A stretch of DNA of 64,000 nucleotides from Rikenellaceae bacterium (GCA_015060045.1 SUZH01000008.1:36092-100091), one strand, 5' to 3'. Shown: positions 17,834 to 28,839, counted from the stretch's first letter. Notes: generated from the letters alone by a model not told the origin. Program-made: numbers and translations.

Positions 17834-20203
17834 ATGAAATATCGTTTGTCACAGATTGCCGCCATCACGGGCGGGCGCCTGCTGGGCGAAGACCTGGAGT
17901 GCCGATCCATTGCCACCGATAGCCGTTCGCTCGGTTGCGAGTTGGGTACGGCGCCCCTATTTGTGGCGATGCATGGCCAGCACCACGATTCGCACGACTA
18001 TGTGGCCGATGTGGCGCAGCGTGGTGTGAAGGCCTTTATGGTCGAGCGCGAAGTGGCGCTTGCGGAGGGGCAGGGTGCCGTGGTGGTACGCAGTGCGATT
18101 GAGGCGCTGCAACAGCTGGCTGCCTATCACCGTGCACTGTTTCATGGTACGGTGGTCGGTATTACCGGTTCGAACGGCAAGACCGTGATCAAGGAGTGGA
18201 TTGCCGAGGAGTTACCCTCGGAGGTGAAGTTTTACCGTTCGCCTAAGAGCTATAACTCGCAGCTCGGTGTGCCCCTGTCGGTCTTGATGCTCGAGGGGAA
18301 TGAGGAGTTGGCGATCTTCGAGGCCGGTATTTCGGAGATGGGCGAAATGGAGCGTTTGGAGCGCATTATTCGTCCCGACGTGGTGGTCTTCACCTCGCTG
18401 GGCGACGCGCATCAGGAGCATTTCGCCGATCTGGAGCAGAAGGCTCGCGAAAAGTTGATCTTGGCTCGTTCGGCCCGTCAAATCATCTATCACGGCTATT
18501 ATGCTCCGTTGGCCGAGTTGATCAAGAGTCGTTATCGGGATCGTACGTTGGTCGATGCTGCGACGTTTGAGGCACCGGCCTTGTCGTTGGTGGGTGGTGA
18601 GGCAGCTCAGCGTAATGCTCAGATCGTGGAGGCCTTTTTGGGCACGATGGGGTATCCCCACTCCTCCTTCTCGACCACGCCCGCCGTGGCGATGCGCCTC
18701 GAGGTGAAGGAGGGCATCCATCGCTCGATTTTGGTCAACGATGCCTACAACCTGGACCTGAACTCACTGACACTGGCGCTGGACTACCTGCATACGATGG
18801 CGGGTGAGCGTCGACGCGTGTTGATTCTTTCCGATATACAGCAGAGTAATTTGAGCGATGAGGTGCTCTATAAGCGGGTGGCTACGATGATTCAGCGTGC
18901 CGGTGTCGATCGTCTGATCGGTATCGGTAGCCGTATCTCCTCGGCGGCCGATTGCTTTAGCTGCGAAAAGGAGTTTTACCCCACGACCGATGCCTGCTTG
19001 GCGGGCTTGAGCCGTCTGTCGCTGGCCGATTCGGTTGTCTTGCTGAAGGGTGGCCGCGCCTTTCGTTTCGAAAAGTTGGCGCACGGGCTCTCGGAGAAGA
19101 GCCATACGACCGTGCTGGAGGTCAATCTCGATGCCATGATGCGCAACCTGAACCGCTTCCGTAGTCAGATCGGCGAGGGGGTACGCATGATCGCCATGGT
19201 CAAGGCGTCGAGCTACGGCGCTGGCGATTTTGAGGTGGCACAGCTGCTTCAACACCAGGGCGTGGCGATGTTGGCCGTGGCCTTTACCGATGAGGGTGTG
19301 TTGCTGCGCGAACGTGGCATTCGCATGCCGATCGTGGTGCTCAATGCCGATTCGGACAGCTTTGAGCAGATGATTGCCTATCGTCTCGAGCCGGAGATCT
19401 ACAGCCTGCACTCGTTGGAGAGTTTTGCTGCCGCGGTCAGCCATGCAGGCGAGGAGCACTATCCGATTCACCTGAAGTTGGATACGGGCATGCACCGCTT
19501 AGGTTTTGAGGAGCAGGATTTGGAGCGTTTGATCGAACGCCTGCCTGCTATGCAGGAGGTGGCCGTTGCATCCCTCTTTACCCACCTCTGTTGTGCCGAT
19601 GAGCCGGCGGAGGATCGTTTTACGGAGGAGCAACTTGCCCGCTTCGGGCAGCTCTCCGATCAGATTCAGAATGCGCTGGAGTACCCCGTCATGCGTCACG
19701 CGGCTGCTTCGGCGGCGATGATCCGCTTCCCCGAGGCACGTTTTGATGCCTGCCGTCTGGGAATTGGCCTGTATGGCTTTGGCGAGTCGGGAAAAGAGCA
19801 ACTGGAGCCCGTTTCGACCCTTAAGACGCGCATCGTGCAGTTGAAATCGCATCGCGCCGGTACGACGATCGGCTATGGTCGTCAGGGAGTTTTGACGCGC
19901 GATTCGGTGGTGGCCACCGTGCCGATCGGCTATGCCGACGGATTGGATCGCAAACTCGGTTGCGGCAATTGGTCGATGCTGGTCGGGGGTGTGCCTTGCC
20001 CGATTGTGGGACGCGTCTGCATGGACAGCTGCATGATCGACGTTACGGACGTGGCAGGCGTGAAGGAGGGCGACGAGGCCGTTGTCTTCTCGCCCGTGAA
20101 GGGAAACGATGCTGCCGCGATGGCCGCCAAGCTGGGGACGATCCCCTATGAGGTATTAACGAGCGTCTCGGCGCGCGTAAAACGTGTTTACATTCGTGAA
20201 TAA
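17834..20203 (+). CDS. murF-alr: Bifunctional MurF ligase / alanine racemase
   Basis: Residues 1 to about 425 form MurF (IATDSRSL at the UDP-binding end, ATP loop GITGSNGKTVIKEW), which adds D-Ala-D-Ala to UDP-MurNAc-tripeptide. Residues about 430-789 form a full alanine racemase with the PLP lysine in MVKASSYGAGDFE and the downstream motifs RLGIGLYG, IGYADGLDRKLG and VCMDSCMIDVTDV. One protein thus makes D-Ala and uses its dimer. The fusion is common in Bacteroidota. It sits among other wall genes and 13 bp before the RsmI-like gene. Confidence 0.95.
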   Translation: MKYRLSQIAAITGGRLLGEDLECRSIATDSRSLGCELGTAPLFVAMHGQHHDSHDYVADVAQRGVKAFMVEREVALAEGQGAVVVRSAIEALQQLAAYHRALFHGTVVGITGSNGKTVIKEWIAEELPSEVKFYRSPKSYNSQLGVPLSVLMLEGNEELAIFEAGISEMGEMERLERIIRPDVVVFTSLGDAHQEHFADLEQKAREKLILARSARQIIYHGYYAPLAELIKSRYRDRTLVDAATFEAPALSLVGGEAAQRNAQIVEAFLGTMGYPHSSFSTTPAVAMRLEVKEGIHRSILVNDAYNLDLNSLTLALDYLHTMAGERRRVLILSDIQQSNLSDEVLYKRVATMIQRAGVDRLIGIGSRISSAADCFSCEKEFYPTTDACLAGLSRLSLADSVVLLKGGRAFRFEKLAHGLSEKSHTTVLEVNLDAMMRNLNRFRSQIGEGVRMIAMVKASSYGAGDFEVAQLLQHQGVAMLAVAFTDEGVLLRERGIRMPIVVLNADSDSFEQMIAYRLEPEIYSLHSLESFAAAVSHAGEEHYPIHLKLDTGMHRLGFEEQDLERLIERLPAMQEVAVASLFTHLCCADEPAEDRFTEEQLARFGQLSDQIQNALEYPVMRHAAASAAMIRFPEARFDACRLGIGLYGFGESGKEQLEPVSTLKTRIVQLKSHRAGTTIGYGRQGVLTRDSVVATVPIGYADGLDRKLGCGNWSMLVGGVPCPIVGRVCMDSCMIDVTDVAGVKEGDEAVVFSPVKGNDAAAMAAKLGTIPYEVLTSVSARVKRVYIRE

Positions 20204-20216
20204 AGGTACATTATAT

Positions 20217-20909
20217 ATGATCCCTTGTCCGATCTCGGACGAGACAACCCCGTGGGAGGTGCTTCCCGAAGGAAATCGACGCATCATGCAGTCGCTCGAC
20301 TACTTCATCGTCGAGCAGGTGCGTACGGCGCGCCGCTTTCTCTCGAAGGCTGCCTTGGGTTTGAAGATCGACGAGCTGGAGTTTGTCGAGCTGAACGAGC
20401 ATACCGTAGCGGGCGAGGCCGTTGAGCGGATGATTGCTCCGCTCTTGGAGGGGCGTTCGGCAGGTGTGATCTCCGAGGCGGGCGTGCCGGGTGTTGCCGA
20501 TCCCGGGGCGTTGGTCGTGGAGGCGGCCCATCGCAAGGGTATCCGCGTAGTGCCACTCGTGGGTCCTTCATCGATTATCCTGGCGGTGATGGCCTCGGGG
20601 CTGAATGGGCAATCCTTCGCCTTCAACGGCTACCTGCCCGTCAAGGGGCCTGAGCGCCAGAAGGCGATCCGCTTCTATGAGCGACGTGCCCTGCAGGAGC
20701 ATCAGTCGCAACTCTTTATCGAGGCGCCTTACCGCAACCAGAAGCTTGTGGAGGAGTTACTGCAGACCCTGCAGGCCGAGACACGCCTGACGATTGCGAT
20801 GGATTTGACGGCCCCCACGGAGTGGATTGTGACGAAACGCGTCAAGGAGTGGCGTGCAACGCGACTCCCCGAATTGAATAAACGACCGGCCATCCTGATT
20901 ATCGGGTAG
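20217..20909 (+). CDS. RsmI-like SAM-dependent methyltransferase (tetrapyrrole methylase fold)
   Basis: The track start at 20184 lies inside murF-alr; the ATG at 20217 begins MIPCPISDETTPWEVLP, which matches the family N-terminus, so it is preferred (230 residues). Typical motifs are VRTARRFLSK, ISEAGVPGVADPGA and VPLVGPSSIILAVMASGLNG. Relatives methylate the 2'-O of C1402 in 16S rRNA, but Bacteroidota carry a second, divergent paralog group, and this one fits that group, so the exact target is uncertain. Confidence 0.82.
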   Translation: MIPCPISDETTPWEVLPEGNRRIMQSLDYFIVEQVRTARRFLSKAALGLKIDELEFVELNEHTVAGEAVERMIAPLLEGRSAGVISEAGVPGVADPGALVVEAAHRKGIRVVPLVGPSSIILAVMASGLNGQSFAFNGYLPVKGPERQKAIRFYERRALQEHQSQLFIEAPYRNQKLVEELLQTLQAETRLTIAMDLTAPTEWIVTKRVKEWRATRLPELNKRPAILIIG

Positions 20910-20962
20910 TTGGTATATAATTTGCGCGTACTATGTTGTGGAAACGAAGAAAAAATAAAGAT

Positions 20963-21565
20963 ATGAAGAAAGAAAAGGTTTATAATGAGGAGGTTGCGGA
21001 GGAGACCGCAGCTGCCGAGGGCGAAGGTTGCCCTGCAGGTGAGGCTGAACCCTGTGCCAATGTGGCAGATGAGGAGCAGCCCCAGACTGACACAATGGCA
21101 GACGCTCCGGCTGCCGAGGATGAGTTGACGAAGCTCGCTGAGGAGGTAGCCGAGTGGAAAGATAAATATGTACGTCTGCAGGCCGAGTTTGATAACTACC
21201 GCAAGCGTACGCTGCGCGAGAAGATGGAGCTTGTGGAGACGGGCGGAAAGGATGTCCTGCTCGCCATGCTGCCCGTCAAGGATGACGTGGAACGTGCTGT
21301 AGCGGCGATGATGAAGACCGAGGATGTGGAGTCGGTGCGCCAGGGAGTGCAGCTCATCGCGCAGAAGTTTACCGAGGCCCTCAAGCAGCGCGGTGTGACC
21401 CAGATCGAGGTCGTAGGCCAACCCTTCGATGAGGAGGTGGCTGAGGCTGTGGCTCGTTTTGCGGCCGGTGAGGAGCAGAAGGGGCTGGTCATTGATTGCG
21501 TGCAGACGGGTTATCGCCTGGGTGAGCGCGTGTTGCGCTTTGCAAAAGTGGTTGTAGGAGAGTAA
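20963..21565 (+). CDS. grpE: GrpE nucleotide-exchange factor
   Basis: GrpE releases ADP from DnaK. The protein has an acidic, disordered N-terminus, the coiled coil and head signature ([35 protein letters not shown]) and the end [23 protein letters not shown]. The ORF is open from 20933, but AAAAATAAAGATATG before 20963 is the more typical Bacteroidota translation start, so [11 protein letters not shown] is chosen; the earlier start would add 10 residues. It is 4 bp from dnaJ. dnaK is not in the window. Confidence 0.92.
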   Translation: MKKEKVYNEEVAEETAAAEGEGCPAGEAEPCANVADEEQPQTDTMADAPAAEDELTKLAEEVAEWKDKYVRLQAEFDNYRKRTLREKMELVETGGKDVLLAMLPVKDDVERAVAAMMKTEDVESVRQGVQLIAQKFTEALKQRGVTQIEVVGQPFDEEVAEAVARFAAGEEQKGLVIDCVQTGYRLGERVLRFAKVVVGE

Positions 21566-21569
21566 GACG

Positions 21570-22727
21570 ATGGCAGACAAGAGAGACTACTACGAGGTGT
21601 TGGGCGTCGAGAAGAACGCCAATGCCGACGAAATAAAGAAGGCCTACCGCAAGGCGGCTATCAAGTATCACCCCGATAAGAATCCGGGTGATAAGGAGGC
21701 CGAGGAGAAGTTTAAGGAGGCTGCCGAGGCCTACGACGTGCTGTCGAACCCCGATAAGCGTGCCCGCTACGACCAGTTCGGCCATGCCGGCATGAGCGGT
21801 GCGGCCGGTGGTGCAGGTGGCTTCGGTGGTGGTTTCGGTGGCTTCTCGATGGAGGATATCTTCTCGCAGTTTGGCGATATCTTCGGGGGCCACTTCGGTG
21901 GCGGCTTCCGCTCGTCGGGTGGTGGCCGTACGGTTAACCGCGGATCGGACCTGCGCATCAAGGTGCGCCTGACGCTGCAGGAGATTGCCGAAGGCGTGAC
22001 CAAGAAACTCAAGATCAACAAGACCCTCGCCTGCGAGCAGTGCGGGGGTACGGGTGCCAAGGATAGCTCCTCGTACTCGACCTGCTCGACCTGTAACGGT
22101 TCGGGCTACGTGGTGACGATGCAGAACTCCTTCTTCGGTCGCATGCAGATGCAGTCGGTCTGCCCCACCTGCGGTGGTGAGGGTAAGGTGATCACCGCCA
22201 AGTGCGATAAGTGCGGTGGCGAAGGTACGACGCGTGGTCAGGAGGTGGTCGAGATTAAGATTCCCGCCGGTGTGGGCGAGGGTATGGTGCTCACCGTCTC
22301 GGGCAAGGGTAATGCAGCCCGCCACGGTGGTGTGAACGGCGACCTGCAGGTCCTCATCGAGGAGGAGCCGCATCCCGAGCTGCTGCGCGACGGCAATGAC
22401 CTGATCCACAACCTCAATATCACCGTAACGACTGCCCTCTTGGGTGGTACGGTGGAGGTGCCGACCGTCGATGGCCGTGCCAAGATCAAGATCGCTCCGG
22501 GTACGCATGCCGGTAAGGTGCTTCGCCTCGGCGGTAAGGGTCTGCCCGATGTGAACGGCTATGGCCGTGGCGATGAGCTGGTGGTGGTCGATATCACCAT
22601 CCCCGATCGCCTGACCAAGGAGGAGCGCAAACTCGTCGAGCAACTCGCCGAGCAACCCTCTTTCCAGAAGGCAGAGTCGGTGAAGAACCAGAATATATTT
22701 GAGCGCATGAAGAACTTCTTCCGTTGA
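21570..22727 (+). CDS. dnaJ: Chaperone DnaJ
   Basis: A full class I J-protein of 385 residues: J domain with [13 protein letters not shown] (HPD loop), Gly/Phe-rich stretch ([10 protein letters not shown]), four zinc-binding CxxCxGxG-type repeats ([40 protein letters not shown]) and the C-terminal substrate-binding domains. It delivers clients to DnaK. Directly after the stop begins a long palindrome (copy A of the repeat family). Confidence 0.96.
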   Translation: MADKRDYYEVLGVEKNANADEIKKAYRKAAIKYHPDKNPGDKEAEEKFKEAAEAYDVLSNPDKRARYDQFGHAGMSGAAGGAGGFGGGFGGFSMEDIFSQFGDIFGGHFGGGFRSSGGGRTVNRGSDLRIKVRLTLQEIAEGVTKKLKINKTLACEQCGGTGAKDSSSYSTCSTCNGSGYVVTMQNSFFGRMQMQSVCPTCGGEGKVITAKCDKCGGEGTTRGQEVVEIKIPAGVGEGMVLTVSGKGNAARHGGVNGDLQVLIEEEPHPELLRDGNDLIHNLNITVTTALLGGTVEVPTVDGRAKIKIAPGTHAGKVLRLGGKGLPDVNGYGRGDELVVVDITIPDRLTKEERKLVEQLAEQPSFQKAESVKNQNIFERMKNFFR

Positions 22728-22852
22728 TTTCGATTTTATGCGGCACCTTTTGCACTTTCTTGCCGTGCGAAGTTGGTCACATACCTTTGAGTATGCTCCC
22801 AATTCGCCCGACCTCGAAAGCCCAAAATCTGCTCGCCTAAAATCAAAATCGG
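22725..22852 (+). repeat. Long imperfect palindrome, copy A (after dnaJ)
   Basis: The outer arms TGATTTCGATTTTATGCG and CGCCTAAAATCAAAATC are near-perfect complements. The inner stem GCGAAGTTGG / CCCAATTCGC and the apical CATAC...GTATG core pair again. The same architecture follows gapA, rpmF and greA. The left arm overlaps the dnaJ stop codon. There is no poly-T tract, so it is not a simple intrinsic terminator. Confidence 0.7.
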
Positions 22853-22907
22853 AGGAGGGGCTGGTGAATAGGGGTGCTCACTGAGTCCACTGAGCCTGGA
22901 ACGCTCC

Positions 22908-22946
22908 ACTTTAATTTTGAATTCTAAATTCTAAATTTTGAATTAG
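22908..22946. repeat. AT-rich short repeat before the small membrane protein gene
   Basis: TTTTGAATT occurs twice, flanking two copies of CTAAATT in a 39-bp AT-rich tract just before the 22950 start. It may contain the promoter (an imperfect TAAATTTTG), but no exact consensus can be placed. Confidence 0.35.
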
Positions 22947-22949
22947 ACG

Positions 22950-23390
22950 ATGGGTCTTTTTTCGCCTTATAAGCGGCACGCGAACCGCTTCAACTACATC
23001 CCGCGCTACTTCGACCCCGCGAAGGAGCAGCGCGAGCAGCGTCGTGCCGAGTTGCGCGGTGAGCGTTCGGACGACCAGAGTGAGTACACGCCGGGTAAGT
23101 ATATCCGCACCCAGCGTGAGGCACGTGCCGCCAAACGGGAGGGCGATAGCAGTCGTCAGGGAGGCTCGATTTGGAAGCCGATCCTGGGTGCGGCACTCAT
23201 CCTGTTGTTTGTCGGAATGCTCTATCCGCGTCTGGTGGCAGCTTTCCAGAAGGCAAAAGAGTCGCACGCGACCGAGCAATTGGAGTACAAGCCCCGCGAG
23301 GCGACCTCTGCGCTCGATCAGTCGGGCATCAGCGATGTCGAGTGGCAGGCGCAACCCATTACGGTCGTACCGAACGATTATACCGAATAA
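22950..23390 (+). CDS. Small membrane protein of unknown function, upstream of mutL
   Basis: This 146-residue protein has a basic, charged N-terminal half (YIPRYFDPAKEQREQRRAEL), one transmembrane helix at about residues 75-93 (ILGAALILLFVGMLYPRLVAA) and an acidic C-terminal tail. The topology is probably N-in, single-pass. I do not recognise a functional family; small proteins of this type often precede mutL in Bacteroidales. It is 13 bp from mutL, so they are likely cotranscribed. Confidence 0.75.
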   Translation: MGLFSPYKRHANRFNYIPRYFDPAKEQREQRRAELRGERSDDQSEYTPGKYIRTQREARAAKREGDSSRQGGSIWKPILGAALILLFVGMLYPRLVAAFQKAKESHATEQLEYKPREATSALDQSGISDVEWQAQPITVVPNDYTE

Positions 23391-23403
23391 CCGATAAAAA
23401 ACA

Positions 23404-25380
23404 ATGGCCGATAGAATCCAACTACTACCCGAGGTTGTGGCCAACCAGATCGCCGCCGGTGAGGTGGTGAATCGCCCTGCATCGGTCGTCAAGGAGATGA
23501 TGGAGAACGCGATCGATGCGGGTGCATCGTGCGTGAAGGTCAATTTCCGTGACGGCGGCAAGGAGCTCATCCAGATTGTGGATGACGGGTGCGGTATGTC
23601 GGCCCTCGATGCCCGCATGGCCTTCGATCGGCATGCCACCTCGAAGATCCGCTCCGTGGAGGATATCTATCGCCTCCATACGTTTGGTTTCCGCGGTGAG
23701 GCTTTGGCCTCGATTGCGGCCGTCTCGCAGGTGGAGTTGCGTACGCGCCAGGCGGAGGATGAGTTGGGTACGGTGACCGAGATTCACGGCGGAGCCTTCC
23801 TTTCGCAGCAGCCTGTGGTTTGCCCCGTGGGTTCGCAATTCTTTGTGCGTAACCTCTTTTATAACGTGCCGGCGCGTCGTCGTTTCCTGGAGAAGAGTAC
23901 CACGTCGGCCAAGCAGATTCGCTGTGAATTTCAGCGTGTGGCGATGTGCCATCCCGACGTAAGTTTTGAACTCTACGCCAACGATGCACCGCTCTACCAA
24001 CTTCCTGTCGGTTCGCTCGCTACACGCATTGTCGATCTGATGGGACGTTCGCTCAAGCAGAATCTGTTGGAGGTGGATGCCTCGACTTCGATTGCCTCGG
24101 TGAAGGGCTACGTCGGACGTCCCGCAGCCGCCAAGCAACGCAACCAGGAGCAGTTCCTCTTCGTCAACGGCCGCTACTTCAAGTCCCCCTACCTGGTGAG
24201 TGCCTTGATGCGTGCCTATGAAAAGCTGATTCCACAGACGGCGCAACCCTCCTATTTCTTGTTCCTCGAGATTGATCCCTCGCGCATCGATGTCAATATT
24301 CATCCCCAGAAGACGGAGGTGAAGTTTGCTGACGAGGAGGCTGTTTGGCAGATTGTCCACGCAGCTGTACGCGAGACGCTGGCCAAATCGGGCTCGGTGC
24401 CGATGATGGATTTCGACGCGGAACAGAATGTAGAGATTCCCGTGATGGGTCGCGGTGTGATTTACAACGAGCCCAGCGCGGTGCAAAACAACGAGTACAA
24501 CCCCTTTAGCGATAGTTATATCGACCCTTCGGCACCCGATCCGAATAAGAATTATCGCGGGTTCGATGTTCCCTACGAAGGAACGACACCGACACTGTCG
24601 GATCACGCCTTTACACCCTCCACGCCGCGTAGTAGCTACGGGCGGTCGCCCCTGCCCTTTGCCGGTGGCGAGGAGGAGTTTGACGACTTCAGTTCGGGCG
24701 GTCTCGCGGGTGGCTTTACGCTGCCGACCGAACCGCAGGATGAGGAGGAGTTCGTGGAGTTTGCCTCTGGTGGTGCGCAGGAGGAGGTGCAGTTGGCCAT
24801 GCCGCTGGCCAAGCCGCAATTCCATCACCCGATAGCGATCGGGAGTGCGCTGGCGCTTGCCCAACTGGAGGGGCAGACGGTGGTCGTGGATCTGCGTCGT
24901 GCCGAGGAACGAGTCCTTTTTGAGGATTATCTGAAGCTCAGCCGCACGTCGCATGGTGTGAGTCAGCAACTGCTCTTCCCCGAGGAGGTAATCCTCGCGC
25001 GCGAGGAGTATGAACACCTACAGGAGCACGAAGTGGAGTTGGCAGCGCTGGGTTTTGACCTGGAGTTTGGCTCCGAGGAGCGGGTCGGTGTACGCGGATT
25101 GCCCGCCGATATGGCGACCGAAGAACTGGAGACAGTCCTCTATGAATTGATCGGACTCTTTGCGGAGCCTTGCCTGACGGCCGAGCGGTGTCGGGAGCGT
25201 ACGGCGGCTGTTCTGGCTGCCAGCGGCGCCCGTCGTCTGCCGAAGGTGTTGGGTGAGGAGCAACTCGTAGCCCTCCTGGAGCGATTGGCCGAGGCGGAGA
25301 ACTTCAGCTTCTCGCCCTCCGGCAAGCCGATCTTCTCGATCCTTTCGATCGAGGAGTTGCGCGCCAAGTTGGAGGCTTAA
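23404..25380 (+). CDS. mutL: DNA mismatch repair protein MutL
   Basis: The 658-residue protein has the GHKL ATPase motifs of MutL in order: VVKEMMENAIDAGA, IVDDGCGM, ATSKI, HTFGFRGEALASIAAV, and ENVRNLF-type FFVRNLFYNVPARRRFL. A Gly/Ser/Asp-rich linker (residues 350-465) joins it to the C-terminal dimerisation domain. MutL couples mismatch recognition by MutS to strand removal. No clear DQHAAxE endonuclease motif is seen; the region has VVVDLRRAEERVLFEDY in its place, which is a divergence worth noting. Confidence 0.94.
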   Translation: MADRIQLLPEVVANQIAAGEVVNRPASVVKEMMENAIDAGASCVKVNFRDGGKELIQIVDDGCGMSALDARMAFDRHATSKIRSVEDIYRLHTFGFRGEALASIAAVSQVELRTRQAEDELGTVTEIHGGAFLSQQPVVCPVGSQFFVRNLFYNVPARRRFLEKSTTSAKQIRCEFQRVAMCHPDVSFELYANDAPLYQLPVGSLATRIVDLMGRSLKQNLLEVDASTSIASVKGYVGRPAAAKQRNQEQFLFVNGRYFKSPYLVSALMRAYEKLIPQTAQPSYFLFLEIDPSRIDVNIHPQKTEVKFADEEAVWQIVHAAVRETLAKSGSVPMMDFDAEQNVEIPVMGRGVIYNEPSAVQNNEYNPFSDSYIDPSAPDPNKNYRGFDVPYEGTTPTLSDHAFTPSTPRSSYGRSPLPFAGGEEEFDDFSSGGLAGGFTLPTEPQDEEEFVEFASGGAQEEVQLAMPLAKPQFHHPIAIGSALALAQLEGQTVVVDLRRAEERVLFEDYLKLSRTSHGVSQQLLFPEEVILAREEYEHLQEHEVELAALGFDLEFGSEERVGVRGLPADMATEELETVLYELIGLFAEPCLTAERCRERTAAVLAASGARRLPKVLGEEQLVALLERLAEAENFSFSPSGKPIFSILSIEELRAKLEA

Positions 25381-25416
25381 CCTTGAACAAAGTTTGAAAA
25401 CAGAAAATATAGAACG

Positions 25417-26019
25417 ATGAATCCCTATTCGAAGATGCCGCCGGTGGTGAAAAACCTGCTCATTATCAATGTGCTGGTCTTTATGGCTATGAAGATGTTG
25501 CCCGTTGGAGACCAGATTACCCAGTGGGCAGCCCTTTCACTCGGTACACCGTGGTTCCATACCTATCAGTATATTACCTACATGTTCCTGCATGCCAATC
25601 TGGAGCACCTGTTTTTTAATATGTTTGCCCTTTGGATGTTCGGCCGTACGCTTGAATATGAGTTGGGCTCGCAACGCTTCTTGATCTATTACCTCGCTTG
25701 CGGTATCGGAGCCGCATTGGTACAGTATGGCGTGGCATGGCTGATGGGTGAGTTGCCGCTCTTCCTGGTCGGTGCGTCGGGTGCTGTGATGGGCCTCTTG
25801 CTGGCCTTCGGTGTGATGCATCCCAATGCGACGATCATGCTCCTGATCCCCCCGATTCCGATGAAGGCCAAGTGGTTTGTGATCATCTATGCCGTTATCG
25901 AGCTCTTCCTCGGTTGGCGTGGCGTCGGACAGGTGGCGCACTTTGCCCACGTGGGCGGTATGTTGTGGGGTTGGGCGCTGCTCTACTACTGGAAAAAACG
26001 CGGTGAAATCTACTATTAA
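25417..26019 (+). CDS. Rhomboid family intramembrane serine protease
   Basis: A 200-residue polytopic protein with about six membrane helices. The catalytic Ser121 lies in VGASGAVMG and the catalytic His178 in AHFAHVGGMLWGW; FLHANLEHLFFNMFALW is the usual helix-2 motif. Rhomboids cut single-pass membrane proteins within the bilayer; the substrate is unknown. It lies between mutL and an EEP-family gene, with 19 bp to the latter. Confidence 0.9.
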   Translation: MNPYSKMPPVVKNLLIINVLVFMAMKMLPVGDQITQWAALSLGTPWFHTYQYITYMFLHANLEHLFFNMFALWMFGRTLEYELGSQRFLIYYLACGIGAALVQYGVAWLMGELPLFLVGASGAVMGLLLAFGVMHPNATIMLLIPPIPMKAKWFVIIYAVIELFLGWRGVGQVAHFAHVGGMLWGWALLYYWKKRGEIYY

Positions 26020-26038
26020 TCCCCTTTGACGTTGCATC

Positions 26039-27193
26039 ATGGCCAAGCACGAAACCTACTATACCGATTACGGCGGACGGAAGGTCGGCAAGCGACCGAG
26101 CCTCTTGATGCTCTTGGTGGATCTGATCCTAACGCTGCTCTCCGGAGCGGTGTTTGTGATGCTCCTCACGGCACTTGTCGTCTCGCGCATCGATCCGCTC
26201 TATACGTGGGCCCTCCCGATGCTGGGGTTGGTGGCACCGTGGCTCTACCTGCTGACGATGATCTTGGCCCTGTATTGGATCGTTCGTTGGCGCCTGAAAC
26301 GAGCCGCAGTGATGAGTTTGGCGCTTGTGATCGGCTTCTTTTCCGTATCGCTCTATTGGCGCCCCGAGGCACATCGTACCGAGCTCCAACGCAAGTACGA
26401 CAAGAACTTCTCCTACGATCGCTCGGCCCTCAAGGTGCTCTCCTACAACGTGCGCTTTTTGTACAACGATGCGGGTGAATCTTCGGCCGATAGCGTGGCT
26501 GCCTTTATCGAGCGTGTCAATCCCGATATCGTCTGCCTGCAGGAGTATTACCCCGGATTGGCCTCGCGCTCGGAGCGTCTGATGCGTCTGGTCAACGAGT
26601 ATAACCTCGTGCAGTTCGATACCGATTCCGAAAGCTGGCATCGCCAGGCGATCCTTTCGCGTTACCGCGTGCTGAAGTCGGGCTATATCATGCGCCCCAC
26701 GACCGCCATTTGGGCCGATCTGCTGATCCGTGAGGATACGGTGCGTGTGGTCAATAACCACCTGCAATCGACCGGTATCACGGCTTTCGATAATCAGTAC
26801 CTGACCGGCTATGAGTACCTGCTGGATACGGCTCGCGAGGAGAAATTCCGCAGCATCGTGAGCCGCTTCCACGACAATAGTGTGGTGCGTGCCGATCAGG
26901 CCGATACGATTCGCGGCCACCTCGATTCGTTGGCTCCGCGGATGCAGATCCTGTGCGGTGATTTTAATGACACACCGCTCTCGTACACCTATCGTCGTTT
27001 GGCACGCGGTTTGAATGATGCTTTCTCCGAGGCGGGCGAGGGTTACTCGCACACCTTCCGAGGCTTTTTCGATGCCCTGCGTATCGATTACGTCTTCTCG
27101 TCCGATGCCTTTGAGACCCTCTCGTACGAAACGGTCGATGTACCCCACTCGGACCACCTGCCGGTGCTCGTGCGGCTGAAACGGATAGACTAA
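26039..27193 (+). CDS. Membrane-anchored endonuclease/exonuclease/phosphatase family protein
   Basis: Three hydrophobic segments fill residues 20-110, followed by an exported EEP domain: VLSYNVRFLYND, VCLQEYYPG (metal-binding Glu), GDFNDTPLSYTY and the terminal VPHSDHLPV (catalytic Asp-His). Family members cut phosphodiesters in nucleic acids or lipids/phosphoinositides. With membrane anchoring it likely faces the periplasm, where nucleic acid or lipid could be the substrate; sequence does not decide. Confidence 0.86.
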   Translation: MAKHETYYTDYGGRKVGKRPSLLMLLVDLILTLLSGAVFVMLLTALVVSRIDPLYTWALPMLGLVAPWLYLLTMILALYWIVRWRLKRAAVMSLALVIGFFSVSLYWRPEAHRTELQRKYDKNFSYDRSALKVLSYNVRFLYNDAGESSADSVAAFIERVNPDIVCLQEYYPGLASRSERLMRLVNEYNLVQFDTDSESWHRQAILSRYRVLKSGYIMRPTTAIWADLLIREDTVRVVNNHLQSTGITAFDNQYLTGYEYLLDTAREEKFRSIVSRFHDNSVVRADQADTIRGHLDSLAPRMQILCGDFNDTPLSYTYRRLARGLNDAFSEAGEGYSHTFRGFFDALRIDYVFSSDAFETLSYETVDVPHSDHLPVLVRLKRID

Positions 27194-27220
27194 ACTTACT
27201 AACCTAAACAATAAAAAGTT

Positions 27221-27670
27221 ATGATTTTAGATTCGATGAAAAATTGCGCGGCTTACTATGCACTCTCGCCGCGTATCGAGAAGGCGTTTAAGCTCTTCGC
27301 AGAGGTAGATTGGACGAAGGCCGAGGCCGGCAAGATGGAGCTCGACGGCAAGGAGATCTTTGCCAACGTGCAGGAGCGTGGTCTGAAGACCAAGGAGGAG
27401 GCTAAGCTGGAGGTACACGACAAGTATATCGACATCCAGATCCTTATCTCGGGTTCGGAGGAGGCATTCGGCTGGGCCGATCGCTCGACCTTGACGCAGC
27501 CCAAGGAGGCCTTCAATGCCGAGAAGGATATCCAGTTCTTCGAGGATGAGCCGCAGACCTACTACACGATGCGTCCGGGTCAGTTTACGATTCTTCTGCC
27601 CGAGGATGCACACGCACCGCTGGTGGGCGAAGGAACGATTCGTAAGGTGATCCTCAAGGTGCTCAAATAG
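27221..27670 (+). CDS. YhcH/YjgK/YiaL family protein (DUF386)
   Basis: A 149-residue cupin-like protein with the family signature HDKYIDIQILISGSEEAFGWA and the C-terminal FTILLPEDAHAPLVGEG. The known relatives are E. coli YhcH (sialic acid genes), YiaL and the EbgC beta subunit; they probably act as sugar isomerases or anomerases with a bound metal. The neighbouring genes give no clear substrate. It ends 149 bp before gapA. Confidence 0.88.
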   Translation: MILDSMKNCAAYYALSPRIEKAFKLFAEVDWTKAEAGKMELDGKEIFANVQERGLKTKEEAKLEVHDKYIDIQILISGSEEAFGWADRSTLTQPKEAFNAEKDIQFFEDEPQTYYTMRPGQFTILLPEDAHAPLVGEGTIRKVILKVLK

Positions 27671-27727
27671 TGTCGAAACGGATTGAACAGCAAACGGTAA
27701 GATTTTCCTAAAAAAATTTAATTTTTA

Positions 27728-27759
27728 TTTGCGTATCCCGCGGAAAGTCTCTATTTTTG
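27728..27759 (+). promoter_or_regulatory. gapA promoter
   Basis: TTTG (27728-27731), 20 bp, TATTTTTG (27752-27759): an ideal Bacteroidetes promoter, giving a leader of about 52 nt before gapA. Confidence 0.85.
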
Positions 27760-27776
27760 CGCTGTGAAAAAAATAA

Positions 27777-28832
<1,056 letters not shown>

Positions 28833-28839
28833 TCTTTCT

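Noticed and set aside
23425-25017. 530-codon minus-strand ORF
   Set aside because: Antisense of mutL; no recognisable motif.
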